Assembly (NCBI GenBank): GCA_963529665.1
Contig: CAUSAG010000003.1
Location: forward strand, 62,001-126,000
Length of the DNA stretch: 64,000 nucleotides
DNA from: Kingella_B sp963529665
GTDB lineage: Bacteria; Pseudomonadota; Gammaproteobacteria; Burkholderiales; Neisseriaceae
Reading direction: 5' to 3'
Positions 57,183-64,000 of the stretch are shown here, one piece after another. Both the position numbers and the translations under genes were made by a program. The number at the start of each line of letters is the position of its first letter. Position 1 is the stretch's first letter. Below the pieces are notes generated by a model that did no database searches, was not told where the DNA came from, and was given only the letters and a program-made list of their open reading frames with translations.

Positions 57183-58967
57183 ATGTTAATCCATAATGAA
57201 CTTAAGCCATACATGGCACAAAAAGAAGAAAACAAACGCCAAGTTGTAGAGGGTAATAAACGCCTATCGTGGTTGATGCTGGCGATTGGTGGCGCGTTTT
57301 GTGTGTTGGTTGGGCACAGCTTTCGCGTGCAAGCGCAACACCATAGCGAGTTGAGCAAATTCAGCGAAAACCGCGTGGTACGCAGCATTAAAAGCCCTGC
57401 GCTGCGCGGCACGATTACCGATCGCAACGGCGCGATTTTGGCAGTAAGCCGTTATTTGAAAGTGGCAACCTTTAACCCGCGCGCCATTTATGCCCCCAAG
57501 CGCCAAGGCGATGAGATTAATTGGAATGCCATCAGCAAGGAGCAATTTGCCAAATTGGCGGAAATTTTAAAGCTGCCTGAAAGCGAAGTGCGCCAAAAAT
57601 TGCAAGACCGTTCTAGCCAATATGTGCAGTTTAAAACCGAGCTTTCGCTGGAAGAAGCCGACGCGCTGAAAGCCTTGAATATTCCGTCTTTGCGCTTTGA
57701 AGAGCGCACCGAACGCGCTTATCCAACAGGCAATTTGTTTTCGCATATTGTGGGCTTTGCCAACGACAAAGGTGAAGGCTTGGAAGGCTTGGAACGCGCG
57801 GCAAACCAGCGTTTAACAGGCGAAGATGGGCGGCAAGTGGTGCTGCGCGACCGCCATAACAATATTGTGGAATTGATTGATTCACCCGACAACGCGGCAG
57901 CCAAATCGGGCGAAACTTTGGTGCTATCGGTTGACCAAGATTTGCAGCGTTTGGCGCACGACCAACTGGCGGCAACGCTGAAAAACTTTAACGCCAAAGC
58001 GGGCGGTGCGGTGGTTTTGGATGCGCAAACAGGTGAGATTTTAGCAATGGCGAGCTTGCCTGATTACGATGCCAATTATTATCAAGCCTATCCTGCCACC
58101 AGCTTGCGCAATTTTGCCGTGAGCGAAACGATGGAATTGGGCTCGGTGATGAAGCCGTTTATCATCGCCAAGGCGCTGGATGATGGCAAGATTGGGCGCA
58201 ATAGCTCGTTTAATACGCGCCCTTATGTGATTGGCAACAAAACCATCCGCGATACGCATGATTACCCCACGCTCACCACGCAAGGCATTTTGCAAAAATC
58301 GTCTAACGTGGGCACAAGCCATATCGCGGCGTTGTATGACAACCAAAGTTTGTATCAGCATTTTTCTGATGTAGGCTTTGGGCATAAAACAGGCTCGGGC
58401 GTGAGCGGCGAGCAAAGCAGCGCGATTAAACCTGCTGCCAAATGGAGCAAACTGGATCGCGCGGTGATGTCTTATGGCTATGCGATTACGGCGAACCTGC
58501 TGCAAATGGCGCAGGGCTACACCATTTTCACCGCAGGCGGCAAATTGATGCCTGCCACTATCTATAAGCAAAATCAACCGCCCAAAGGCACACAAGTGAT
58601 TAAACCCGAAACCGCCAAACAAATGCGCGAGATGATGGTTAGCATCACACGCAAAGGCGGCACGGGGCAAGATGGCGCAGTGCCAGGCTATGATGTGGCA
58701 GCCAAAACAGGCACGGCACGCAAAGCATCCAGCACAGGCGGCTATTCGGATAAATATCGCGCCAGCTTTGTTGGCTTTGCGCCAGCGCAAAATCCGCGTT
58801 TGATTGTGGCGGTGAGCATTGATGAGCCGCGCGGCAAAGGTTATTACGGCGGCACGGTGGCTGGCCCTGCATTCCGCGAGATTATGGCGGGCGGGCTGAA
58901 AAAACTGGGCGTAAAACCCACTTATGTGAATGTTGAACCCAGCGAAAGCGTTGCCAAAAAACGATAA
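57183..58967 (+). CDS. penA: Penicillin-binding protein 2 (septal transpeptidase, FtsI)
   Basis: 594 residues. The N-terminus (MLIHNELKPYM) aligns in wording with gonococcal PBP2, supporting this start. A membrane helix (about 30-50) is followed by a dimerisation domain and the transpeptidase domain. Active motifs: S321-V-M-K324, S373-S-N375 and K508-T-G-T511. It cross-links septal peptidoglycan and is the beta-lactam target; penA mosaics cause resistance in Neisseria. A DUS fragment encodes LKLPESE. AAGAAGA precedes the ATG. Confidence 0.96.
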   Translation: MLIHNELKPYMAQKEENKRQVVEGNKRLSWLMLAIGGAFCVLVGHSFRVQAQHHSELSKFSENRVVRSIKSPALRGTITDRNGAILAVSRYLKVATFNPRAIYAPKRQGDEINWNAISKEQFAKLAEILKLPESEVRQKLQDRSSQYVQFKTELSLEEADALKALNIPSLRFEERTERAYPTGNLFSHIVGFANDKGEGLEGLERAANQRLTGEDGRQVVLRDRHNNIVELIDSPDNAAAKSGETLVLSVDQDLQRLAHDQLAATLKNFNAKAGGAVVLDAQTGEILAMASLPDYDANYYQAYPATSLRNFAVSETMELGSVMKPFIIAKALDDGKIGRNSSFNTRPYVIGNKTIRDTHDYPTLTTQGILQKSSNVGTSHIAALYDNQSLYQHFSDVGFGHKTGSGVSGEQSSAIKPAAKWSKLDRAVMSYGYAITANLLQMAQGYTIFTAGGKLMPATIYKQNQPPKGTQVIKPETAKQMREMMVSITRKGGTGQDGAVPGYDVAAKTGTARKASSTGGYSDKYRASFVGFAPAQNPRLIVAVSIDEPRGKGYYGGTVAGPAFREIMAGGLKKLGVKPTYVNVEPSESVAKKR

Positions 58968-59173
58968 CCCAATGCAATAGACCTTTGTGGCACTTTGGGT
59001 GCTACGAAGGTTTTTTCTTTAATAGGCAGCCTGAAAATGATGATTAAGCTGTTGTTGTATTATGGTTTTTAGGGATTTTCAGGCTGCCTTATGCCGATGA
59101 TGCGGCTGTTGCGATTCAACGCGTTGTGCCCATCCCATAGGCAGCCTGAAAACTTATTTTGTGAAGATTTCCC

Positions 59174-60679
59174 ATGTTTAGCCAAAAAGCCGCTCCTGCC
59201 CAACCCACGCTTCCTGCCTTGCAATACACCGTTTCAGGCTGCCAAAGGTTGCACGCCGATAGCCGCAAAATCCAGCCAAACGATGTATTCGTCGCCTGCC
59301 AAGGTGAGTATGCAGACGGCAGAAATTATATTGCCGCCGCCATCGCCAACGGCGCAAGTTTTGTGTATTGGGACGACGATGGCGCGTTTAAATGGCAGCC
59401 TGAATGGCAAGTGCCGAACCAAGCCATCAGCGATTTGAAACAACGCGCGGGCATACTGGCAGCGCAAGCGTATGACAACCTTTCAGGCAGCCTGAAAATC
59501 ATCGGCGTAACAGGCACCAACGGCAAAACATCCATCACGCAATGGCTTGCCCAAGCGATTGATGATTTAGAACGCGCGCCAAGCTGCGCCATCATCGGCA
59601 CGGTGGGCAACGGCTTTTTCGGCGCATTGCAAGAAACCACGCACACCACGCCCGACCCCCTTGCCGTGCAAACGCTGATTCACCAATTCAAACAGCAAGG
59701 CGCGAAACATATCGCCATGGAAGTATCCAGCCACGGGCTCGCGCAATACCGCGTAAACGGCGTGCCCTTTCACACCGCCGTGTTCACCAACCTGACGCGC
59801 GACCATTTGGACTACCACGGCAGCATGGCGGAATACGGCGCAACCAAAGCGCGATTGTTCTACTGGCAAGGCCTGCAAAACGCCATCATCAACAGCGACG
59901 ACGCATTTGGCGCAGCACTCGCCGCCGAGCTCAAACAACACAGCGGCAGCCTGAAAACCGAAGGCTGCAACGAAGTTAAAACCTACACCTACGGCTTCAA
60001 TGAGCAAGCCGACATCCGCATAACCCGTTTCGCCGCCAACCAGGAGGGCATGAGTATCAGCCTGGCCACGCCGTGGGGCGAGGGCAGCGCGCAAACCCGG
60101 CTGCTCGGGCGGTTCAACGCGCAAAACTTTGCCGCCGCATTGGGCGCACTCTGCGCCACAGGCTACGATTTTCAGGCTGCCTTAACCGCGTTATCCCGCA
60201 TCCGCCCCGCCACAGGGCGCATGGATTGCATTATCCAGCCCGACAAACCGCTGGTGGTGGTGGATTACGCCCACACGCCCGACGCGCTGGAAAAAGCCCT
60301 CACCACCCTGCGCGAAATCCGGCAGCCTGAAAGCCGGCTTTGGTGCGTGTTCGGCTGCGGAGGTGACCGCGACCGCGGCAAACGCCCGCTGATGGGCGCC
60401 GTCGCCAGCCAATTTGCCGACCGCGTGGTGGTAACCAGCGACAACCCGCGCACCGAATCGCCGCAAGCCATCATCGCCGACATCCTGCCCGCCGTTCCCA
60501 ATCCTGCGTTGGTGGAGGCCGACCGCAAAGCCGCGATTGAGCAAACCATCGCCCAAGCGCAAGCGCAAGATATTGTGCTGATTGCCGGCAAGGGGCATGA
60601 GACGTATCAGGATGTTCAAGGAGTGAAACATCATTTTTCTGATTTTGAAGTGGCGCAAGATGCCTTAGGGCAATGGTAG
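59174..60679 (+). CDS. murE: UDP-MurNAc-L-Ala-D-Glu:meso-DAP ligase MurE
   Basis: 501 residues. It adds meso-diaminopimelate to the peptidoglycan precursor. The ATP loop is GVTGTNGKTSITQWLAQ near residues 110-125, HTTPDPL marks the UDP-substrate region, and DNPR at about 422-425 selects diaminopimelate. The gene is crowded with in-frame DUS (at least six: VSGCQR, WQPEWQ, SGSLKI, SGSLKT, DFQAAL, RQPESR). It is preceded by ~200 bp of DUS-rich DNA. Confidence 0.96.
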   Translation: MFSQKAAPAQPTLPALQYTVSGCQRLHADSRKIQPNDVFVACQGEYADGRNYIAAAIANGASFVYWDDDGAFKWQPEWQVPNQAISDLKQRAGILAAQAYDNLSGSLKIIGVTGTNGKTSITQWLAQAIDDLERAPSCAIIGTVGNGFFGALQETTHTTPDPLAVQTLIHQFKQQGAKHIAMEVSSHGLAQYRVNGVPFHTAVFTNLTRDHLDYHGSMAEYGATKARLFYWQGLQNAIINSDDAFGAALAAELKQHSGSLKTEGCNEVKTYTYGFNEQADIRITRFAANQEGMSISLATPWGEGSAQTRLLGRFNAQNFAAALGALCATGYDFQAALTALSRIRPATGRMDCIIQPDKPLVVVDYAHTPDALEKALTTLREIRQPESRLWCVFGCGGDRDRGKRPLMGAVASQFADRVVVTSDNPRTESPQAIIADILPAVPNPALVEADRKAAIEQTIAQAQAQDIVLIAGKGHETYQDVQGVKHHFSDFEVAQDALGQW

Positions 60680-60722
60680 GCAGTCTGAAAACCCCAAACC
60701 CAATCTTATTCCCAATCCCAAC

Positions 60723-61802
60723 ATGACAAAACCCACCCACAACCCCCTCCCCATCTGGTCTATCGTCCTGCCTATTGCCGCATGGCTGGTGTATTTCATC
60801 GGCATCAAAGGCAGCGCGCCGTTGCAGTTGATTGGCGGCGCGATGCTGATTGGCAGCGTGTTATCCGCCGTGCATCACGCCGAAGTGGTGGCGCACAAAG
60901 TGGGCGAGCCGTTTGGCACGATTATTCTGGCGCTGGCGATTACCGTGCTGGAAGTGGGGCTGATTGTGTCCATGATGATGGGCGGAGGCAGCAACGCCGC
61001 CTATTTGGCGCGCGATACTGTGTTTGCTGCCATCATGTTGATTTTAACGGGATTATTGGGCGTGTGCCTGCTGATTGGTGGCCTGAAACACCGCGAGCAA
61101 TTTTTCAATAAAAAATCGGTGAGTACCGCGCTGGTAACGCTGATTTCCATTTTGGTGCTCACGTTGGTGCTGCCCAATTTCACCACCAGCACGCCATCGG
61201 GCAGCTACAACACGGCACAGCTGCTGTTTATCGCTGTTGCGTCTTTTGTGCTGTATTTTTCCTTTATCCTGACCCAAACCGTGCGCCACCGCGATTATTT
61301 TTTGGCAGACGATGAAGACCCCAGCCACCATGCCGAGCCGCCGCCCACCCAAATCGCGCTGGCTAGCTTGGTGTGCCTGGTGGTGTGTTTGGGCGTGGTG
61401 ATTGCGTTGGCAAAAGCCCTGTCGCCCGCCATTGAAAGTATGGTGGTTTCGTGGGGCGCGCCCAAGGCGCTGGTGGGCGTGATTATCGCCGCCGTGGTGC
61501 TGATGCCCGAAAGCCTCGCCGCGCTCACCGCCGCCCGCCGCAACCGTTTGCAAACCAGCATCAATCTGGCGTTGGGTTCTGCCCTCGCCAGCATCGGGCT
61601 CACCATTCCCGCCGTGGCGTTGGTGTGCTTGATTTACGATATTGACGTGATGCTGGGCTTGGATGCCAAATCCATGCTACTGCTGGGGTTGAGCACGTTT
61701 ACTGTGATGCTGTCGCTGCATTATGGCAAATCTAATATGCTGTATGGCATTGTTTTGCTGGTAAATCTGGCGGCGTATGTGTTTACGGTGATTGTGCCGT
61801 GA
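60723..61802 (+). CDS. chaA: Calcium/sodium:proton antiporter ChaA-type (CaCA family)
   Basis: 359 residues with about 11 membrane helices. The two alpha repeats of the CaCA superfamily are visible: GEPFGTIILALAITVLEVGL near residue 60-80 and LMPESLAALTAARRNRLQTS near 260-280, each with the acidic residue that carries the cation. ChaA exchanges Ca2+, Na+ or K+ for protons at alkaline pH. It is placed between murE and murF, where the dcw cluster normally has no transporter. No ribosome site is visible. Confidence 0.88.
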   Translation: MTKPTHNPLPIWSIVLPIAAWLVYFIGIKGSAPLQLIGGAMLIGSVLSAVHHAEVVAHKVGEPFGTIILALAITVLEVGLIVSMMMGGGSNAAYLARDTVFAAIMLILTGLLGVCLLIGGLKHREQFFNKKSVSTALVTLISILVLTLVLPNFTTSTPSGSYNTAQLLFIAVASFVLYFSFILTQTVRHRDYFLADDEDPSHHAEPPPTQIALASLVCLVVCLGVVIALAKALSPAIESMVVSWGAPKALVGVIIAAVVLMPESLAALTAARRNRLQTSINLALGSALASIGLTIPAVALVCLIYDIDVMLGLDAKSMLLLGLSTFTVMLSLHYGKSNMLYGIVLLVNLAAYVFTVIVP

Positions 61803-61843
61803 GCGATGAGGCAGCCTGAAAACCATTTTATTGAGTGAAAACC

Positions 61844-63196
61844 ATGACCGCACTAACCCAAAACTTCGTTCGCCGCCTTTTCAGGCTGCCTGAAATCGCC
61901 ACAGACAGCCCCATCAACCAAATCACCACCGACAGCCGCCAAGCGCAGAAAGGCGATTTGTTTGTTGCGTTGGCGGGCGAGAACCACGACGCGCACGATT
62001 TTGTGCCGGACGTGCTGGCCAAAGGTGCGCTGGCTATTGTGTCGCGCGGCGATTTGGCCGGCATTGCAGGCTGCTTTTTCGTGCCCGACACGCTGCACGC
62101 CTTGCAACAACTGGCAGCGGCGTGGCGTAAGGCTGTGAACCCGTTTGTGTTCGGGATTACCGGTTCCAGCGGCAAAACGACCGTGAAGGAAATGCTGGCG
62201 GCGGTGCTGCGCGCCAAATTCGGCGCGGACGCGGTGCTGGCGACGGCGGGCAATTTCAACAACCACATCGGCCTGCCGCTCACCCTGCTGAATTTGCGCG
62301 AACACCACCGCTATGCCGTGATTGAAATGGGCATGAACCACTTCGGCGAGCTGGCGGCGCTGACCCGCATTGCCGCGCCCGATACCGCATTGGTGAACAA
62401 CGCCATGCGCGCGCACATCGGCTGCGGGTTCAACGGCGTGGCGGACATTGCCCGCGCCAAATCCGAAATCTATCAGGGGTTGCCTGAAAACGGCGTTGCC
62501 CTGCTGCCCGCCGAAGACGCGAACCTGCCCGTGTTTCAGGCAGCCTGCAATGGTTTGAAAACGCTGACATTCGGCGCAGAGCATGGCGATATTCACGCCG
62601 AAAACATCGATTTGCAGCCGTTGTCTAGCGTGTTTGATTTGGTGTACGGCACGGAGCGCGTGCGCGTGTCGCTGCCGGCGGCAGGGCGGCACAACGTGGC
62701 CAATGCCTGTGCGGCGGCGGCTTTGGCGGTGCAGGCGGGCGTGTCTTTGGCGGAAATTGCGGCCGGACTGGCGGCGTTCGGCAACATCAAAGGGCGGCTG
62801 CAACAGAAGCACGGCATACGCAACGCTTTGATTTTGGACGATACCTACAACGCCAACCCCGACAGTATGAAGGCCGCGCTGGACGTGTTGGCCAAGCAGC
62901 CTGCACCACGCATTTTCGTGATGGGCGACATGGGCGAACTGGGCGAGGCGGAAGCGCCGCAAATGCACGAAGAAATCGGCGTTTACGCGCGCGAATTGGG
63001 CATTGAATACGCCTATTTTGTGGGCGACAACAGCGCGCAGGCTGCCGAAAAATTCGGCGCGGCAGGGCTGTGGTTCGCCGACAAAGACCCGTTGATTCTG
63101 TCGCTGGCGCACGATTTGCCCGAAAACGCCAGCGTGCTGGTGAAAGGCTCGCGCTTTATGCGGATGGAAGAAGTGGTGGCGGCGTTGTTGGCATAG
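61844..63196 (+). CDS. murF: UDP-MurNAc-tripeptide D-alanyl-D-alanine ligase MurF
   Basis: 450 residues from the ATG at 61844; a GTG at 61835 is an alternative. It adds D-Ala-D-Ala to complete the pentapeptide. The ATP loop is GITGSSGKTTVKEMLAA, followed by ATAGNFNNHIGLPLTLL, EMGMNHFGEL and DDTYNANPDSM. The gene is unusual for its uptake sequences: two exact AAGCAGCCTGCA copies (62065, 62894) and a hybrid (62538), against a single host-type copy at the 5' end, plus GC-rich codons. This points to replacement by DNA from a relative. Confidence 0.96.
   Translation: MTALTQNFVRRLFRLPEIATDSPINQITTDSRQAQKGDLFVALAGENHDAHDFVPDVLAKGALAIVSRGDLAGIAGCFFVPDTLHALQQLAAAWRKAVNPFVFGITGSSGKTTVKEMLAAVLRAKFGADAVLATAGNFNNHIGLPLTLLNLREHHRYAVIEMGMNHFGELAALTRIAAPDTALVNNAMRAHIGCGFNGVADIARAKSEIYQGLPENGVALLPAEDANLPVFQAACNGLKTLTFGAEHGDIHAENIDLQPLSSVFDLVYGTERVRVSLPAAGRHNVANACAAAALAVQAGVSLAEIAAGLAAFGNIKGRLQQKHGIRNALILDDTYNANPDSMKAALDVLAKQPAPRIFVMGDMGELGEAEAPQMHEEIGVYARELGIEYAYFVGDNSAQAAEKFGAAGLWFADKDPLILSLAHDLPENASVLVKGSRFMRMEEVVAALLA
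62065..62076 (-). repeat. Foreign-dialect DUS AAGCAGCCTGCA in murF
   Basis: TGCAGGCTGCTT on the plus strand, encoding AGCF. Exact match to the second dialect. Confidence 0.7.
62894..62905 (+). repeat. Foreign-dialect DUS AAGCAGCCTGCA in murF
   Basis: Exact match on the plus strand, encoding KQPAP. A hybrid form AGGCAGCCTGCA lies at 62538-62549. Confidence 0.7.
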
Positions 63197-63236
63197 TTTT
63201 CAGACTGCCTATCATGCAAAAGGCAGCCTGAAAACC
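63197..63236 (+). terminator. murF terminator (near-inverted DUS pair)
   Basis: TTTTCAGACTGCCT and AGGCAGCCTGAAAA with one mismatch, directly after the murF stop codon. mraY would be expected next in the cluster but is not in the window. Confidence 0.6.
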
Positions 63237-63237
63237 A

Positions 63238-63310
63238 AAATGGCTGATTAAACAGAGCATGGCTGGTTTACCAAGATGTCGGCGAGCCGCCAACGCGCTA
63301 TCAGTTGCAG
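63238..63310. repeat. ~95 bp dispersed repeat, copy 5 (partial)
   Basis: AATGGCTGATTAAACAGAGC, ATGGCTGGTTTACCAAGATG and a right end CGCGCTATCAGTTGCAGG. The left inverted end is missing. Confidence 0.6.
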
Positions 63311-63350
63311 GCTTGGCAAAAGGCAGCCTGAAAATAGCAAAAGGAATGGA

Positions 63351-63545
63351 ATGAAAATCGCCAAGTGGATAGGGATACTCGCCGCGCTGTTGCTTGCTTT
63401 TTGGCTAGGGATGTGGACGCAGGCGCAGTTGTATCAAGATCAATGCTTGGATTTGGGAGGTGGCAAAAATCATCCCGATGCAGGCGCGTCGTTTCCCATT
63501 TGCGTGTTGGATATGGAAAGCTATCGGCAACGGCATGCGCGATAA
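63351..63545 (+). CDS. Small hypothetical membrane protein
   Basis: 64 residues from the ATG at 63351 (AAGGAATGG upstream); the frame opens at 63276 in a repeat. One membrane helix (about 6-24, WIGILAALLLAFWLGMWTQ) then a periplasmic part with a pair of cysteines (DQCLDLGGG and FPICVLDME) that could form a disulfide. No known family. Confidence 0.65.
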   Translation: MKIAKWIGILAALLLAFWLGMWTQAQLYQDQCLDLGGGKNHPDAGASFPICVLDMESYRQRHAR

Positions 63546-63591
63546 GGCAGCCTGAAACGCCATTTTGCCCAGCAACAGCAAAGAATTCATC

Positions 63592-63933
63592 ATGACGCAA
63601 ACGCCCAACCCCACACCGCGCACCACCAACATACTCGCCATCATCAGCTTTATTTGCGGGCTGCTGGGCTTGGTGGGCGGGCTGCCCTCCATCGGTATCA
63701 TCAACATCGCCGCCATTGTGATGGGGCATATGGCGCGTAGCCAAATCCGCCAAAACCTGAATGAAGACGGCGCAGGCATGGCGTTGGCAGGCTTAATCAT
63801 GGGCTACATTGGCTTGCTGATTGTGCCGCTGATTATGCTGGCGGTGGTGGTTATTGTGATGATTTTGTATGGAATGAACTTTGAAACTGCGGTAAACGAG
63901 CTTTTCAGGCTGCTGTTATCGCTGCTGCATTAG
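63592..63933 (+). CDS. DUF4190-type membrane protein
   Basis: 113 residues from the ATG at 63592. Two or three membrane helices: NILAIISFICGLLGLVGG, a short INIAAIVMGHMA and LIMGYIGLLIVPLIMLAVVVIVM. The central GHMARSQIRQNLNEDGAGMALAGLIMGYI matches the DUF4190 pattern. The function is unknown. A DUS fragment is read near the end (FRLLL). Confidence 0.75.
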   Translation: MTQTPNPTPRTTNILAIISFICGLLGLVGGLPSIGIINIAAIVMGHMARSQIRQNLNEDGAGMALAGLIMGYIGLLIVPLIMLAVVVIVMILYGMNFETAVNELFRLLLSLLH

Positions 63934-64000
63934 GTAGCCTGAAAACCATGCCGCAGCCTGAAAACGCCAAGCGAATTTAAACCCCCACCCCGCGCCCCAT

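Noticed and set aside
61853..63112. 419-codon minus-strand frame opposite murF
   Set aside because: An antisense shadow of murF; murF motifs are complete and in the correct order.
1..64000. CRISPR array
   Set aside because: The many short repeats are DUS at irregular distances and in both orientations, with no spacer-length regularity and no cas genes.

Overview
The window looks like a chromosomal segment of a Neisseriaceae bacterium, most likely a Kingella-type species. The main reason is the huge number of copies of the 12-mer AGGCAGCCTGAA (and its complement TTCAGGCTGCCT), which from memory is the Kingella dialect of the neisserial DNA uptake sequence (DUS). It occurs in nearly every intergenic gap, very often as an inverted pair that forms a transcription terminator, and in frame inside many genes (encoded as FQAA, GSLK or QPEN). 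Gene content (a Neisseria-like dcw cluster with penA, an isc operon, hpnC, a one-cysteine DksA) agrees. A species name is inference; K. oralis would fit the fairly high GC.

Layout. 1-4.2 kb: hpnC (cut by the window edge), dksA, a SIMPL-domain protein, tRNA-Ser(GCT), a GNAT acetyltransferase and a polyamine-binding lipoprotein. 4.4-10.5 kb: glnS, a UbiJ-like protein, rclA, a duplicated-domain membrane protein, pgk. 10.5-11.76 kb: a 1.3 kb gene-free stretch with two copies of a ~360 bp structured repeat alternating with two copies of a ~95 bp repeat. 11.8-23.4 kb: gluQ, recN, envC, prfA, rpoD, an amino-acid-binding lipoprotein, a Mip-like FKBP, prmB. 23.5-24.1 kb: an AT-rich orphan gene bracketed by ~35 bp inverted repeats. 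24.2-31.8 kb: ybeY, bioB, a NADAR protein, corC, kptA, rlmK, pldA and a DUF502 protein. 31.8-33.9 kb: an accessory block (a 38-residue membrane peptide, an orphan VapB-like antitoxin, mdaB, an Mrr-type nuclease) between the DUF502 gene and aspS.

35.9-42.8 kb: an isc iron-sulfur operon (iscR, iscS, iscU, iscA, all minus strand) that has been opened twice: by an AT-rich lipoprotein gene between iscS and iscU, and by a ~3 kb block (azoreductase, GNAT, HhH protein, SemiSWEET, metallo-hydrolase) between iscU and iscA. The second block carries uptake sequences of another dialect (AAGCAGCCTGCA and hybrids). A clear sigma-70 promoter with a type 1 IscR box lies upstream of iscR. 43-50.8 kb: xerD, lldP, glmS, a tail-anchored Sel1-like protein, an LprI-like protein, a methyltransferase. 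51.2-53.5 kb: pseF and a pseG-pseH fusion for pseudaminic acid. 55.3-63.2 kb: the start of the dcw cluster, mraZ-rsmH-ftsL-penA-murE-[chaA]-murF, with a MraZ operator of three GTGG boxes at 10-nt spacing. murF again carries foreign-dialect uptake sequences. Two small membrane proteins close the window.

The strongest general signals are (1) mosaicism of DUS dialects marking DNA taken up from a relative, (2) a duplicated structured intergenic element whose two copies show paired base changes in a stem, (3) a multi-copy ~95 bp intergenic repeat with inverted ends, and (4) accessory genes inserted into operons that are normally compact. I found no CRISPR array, rRNA, insertion sequence transposase or prophage.
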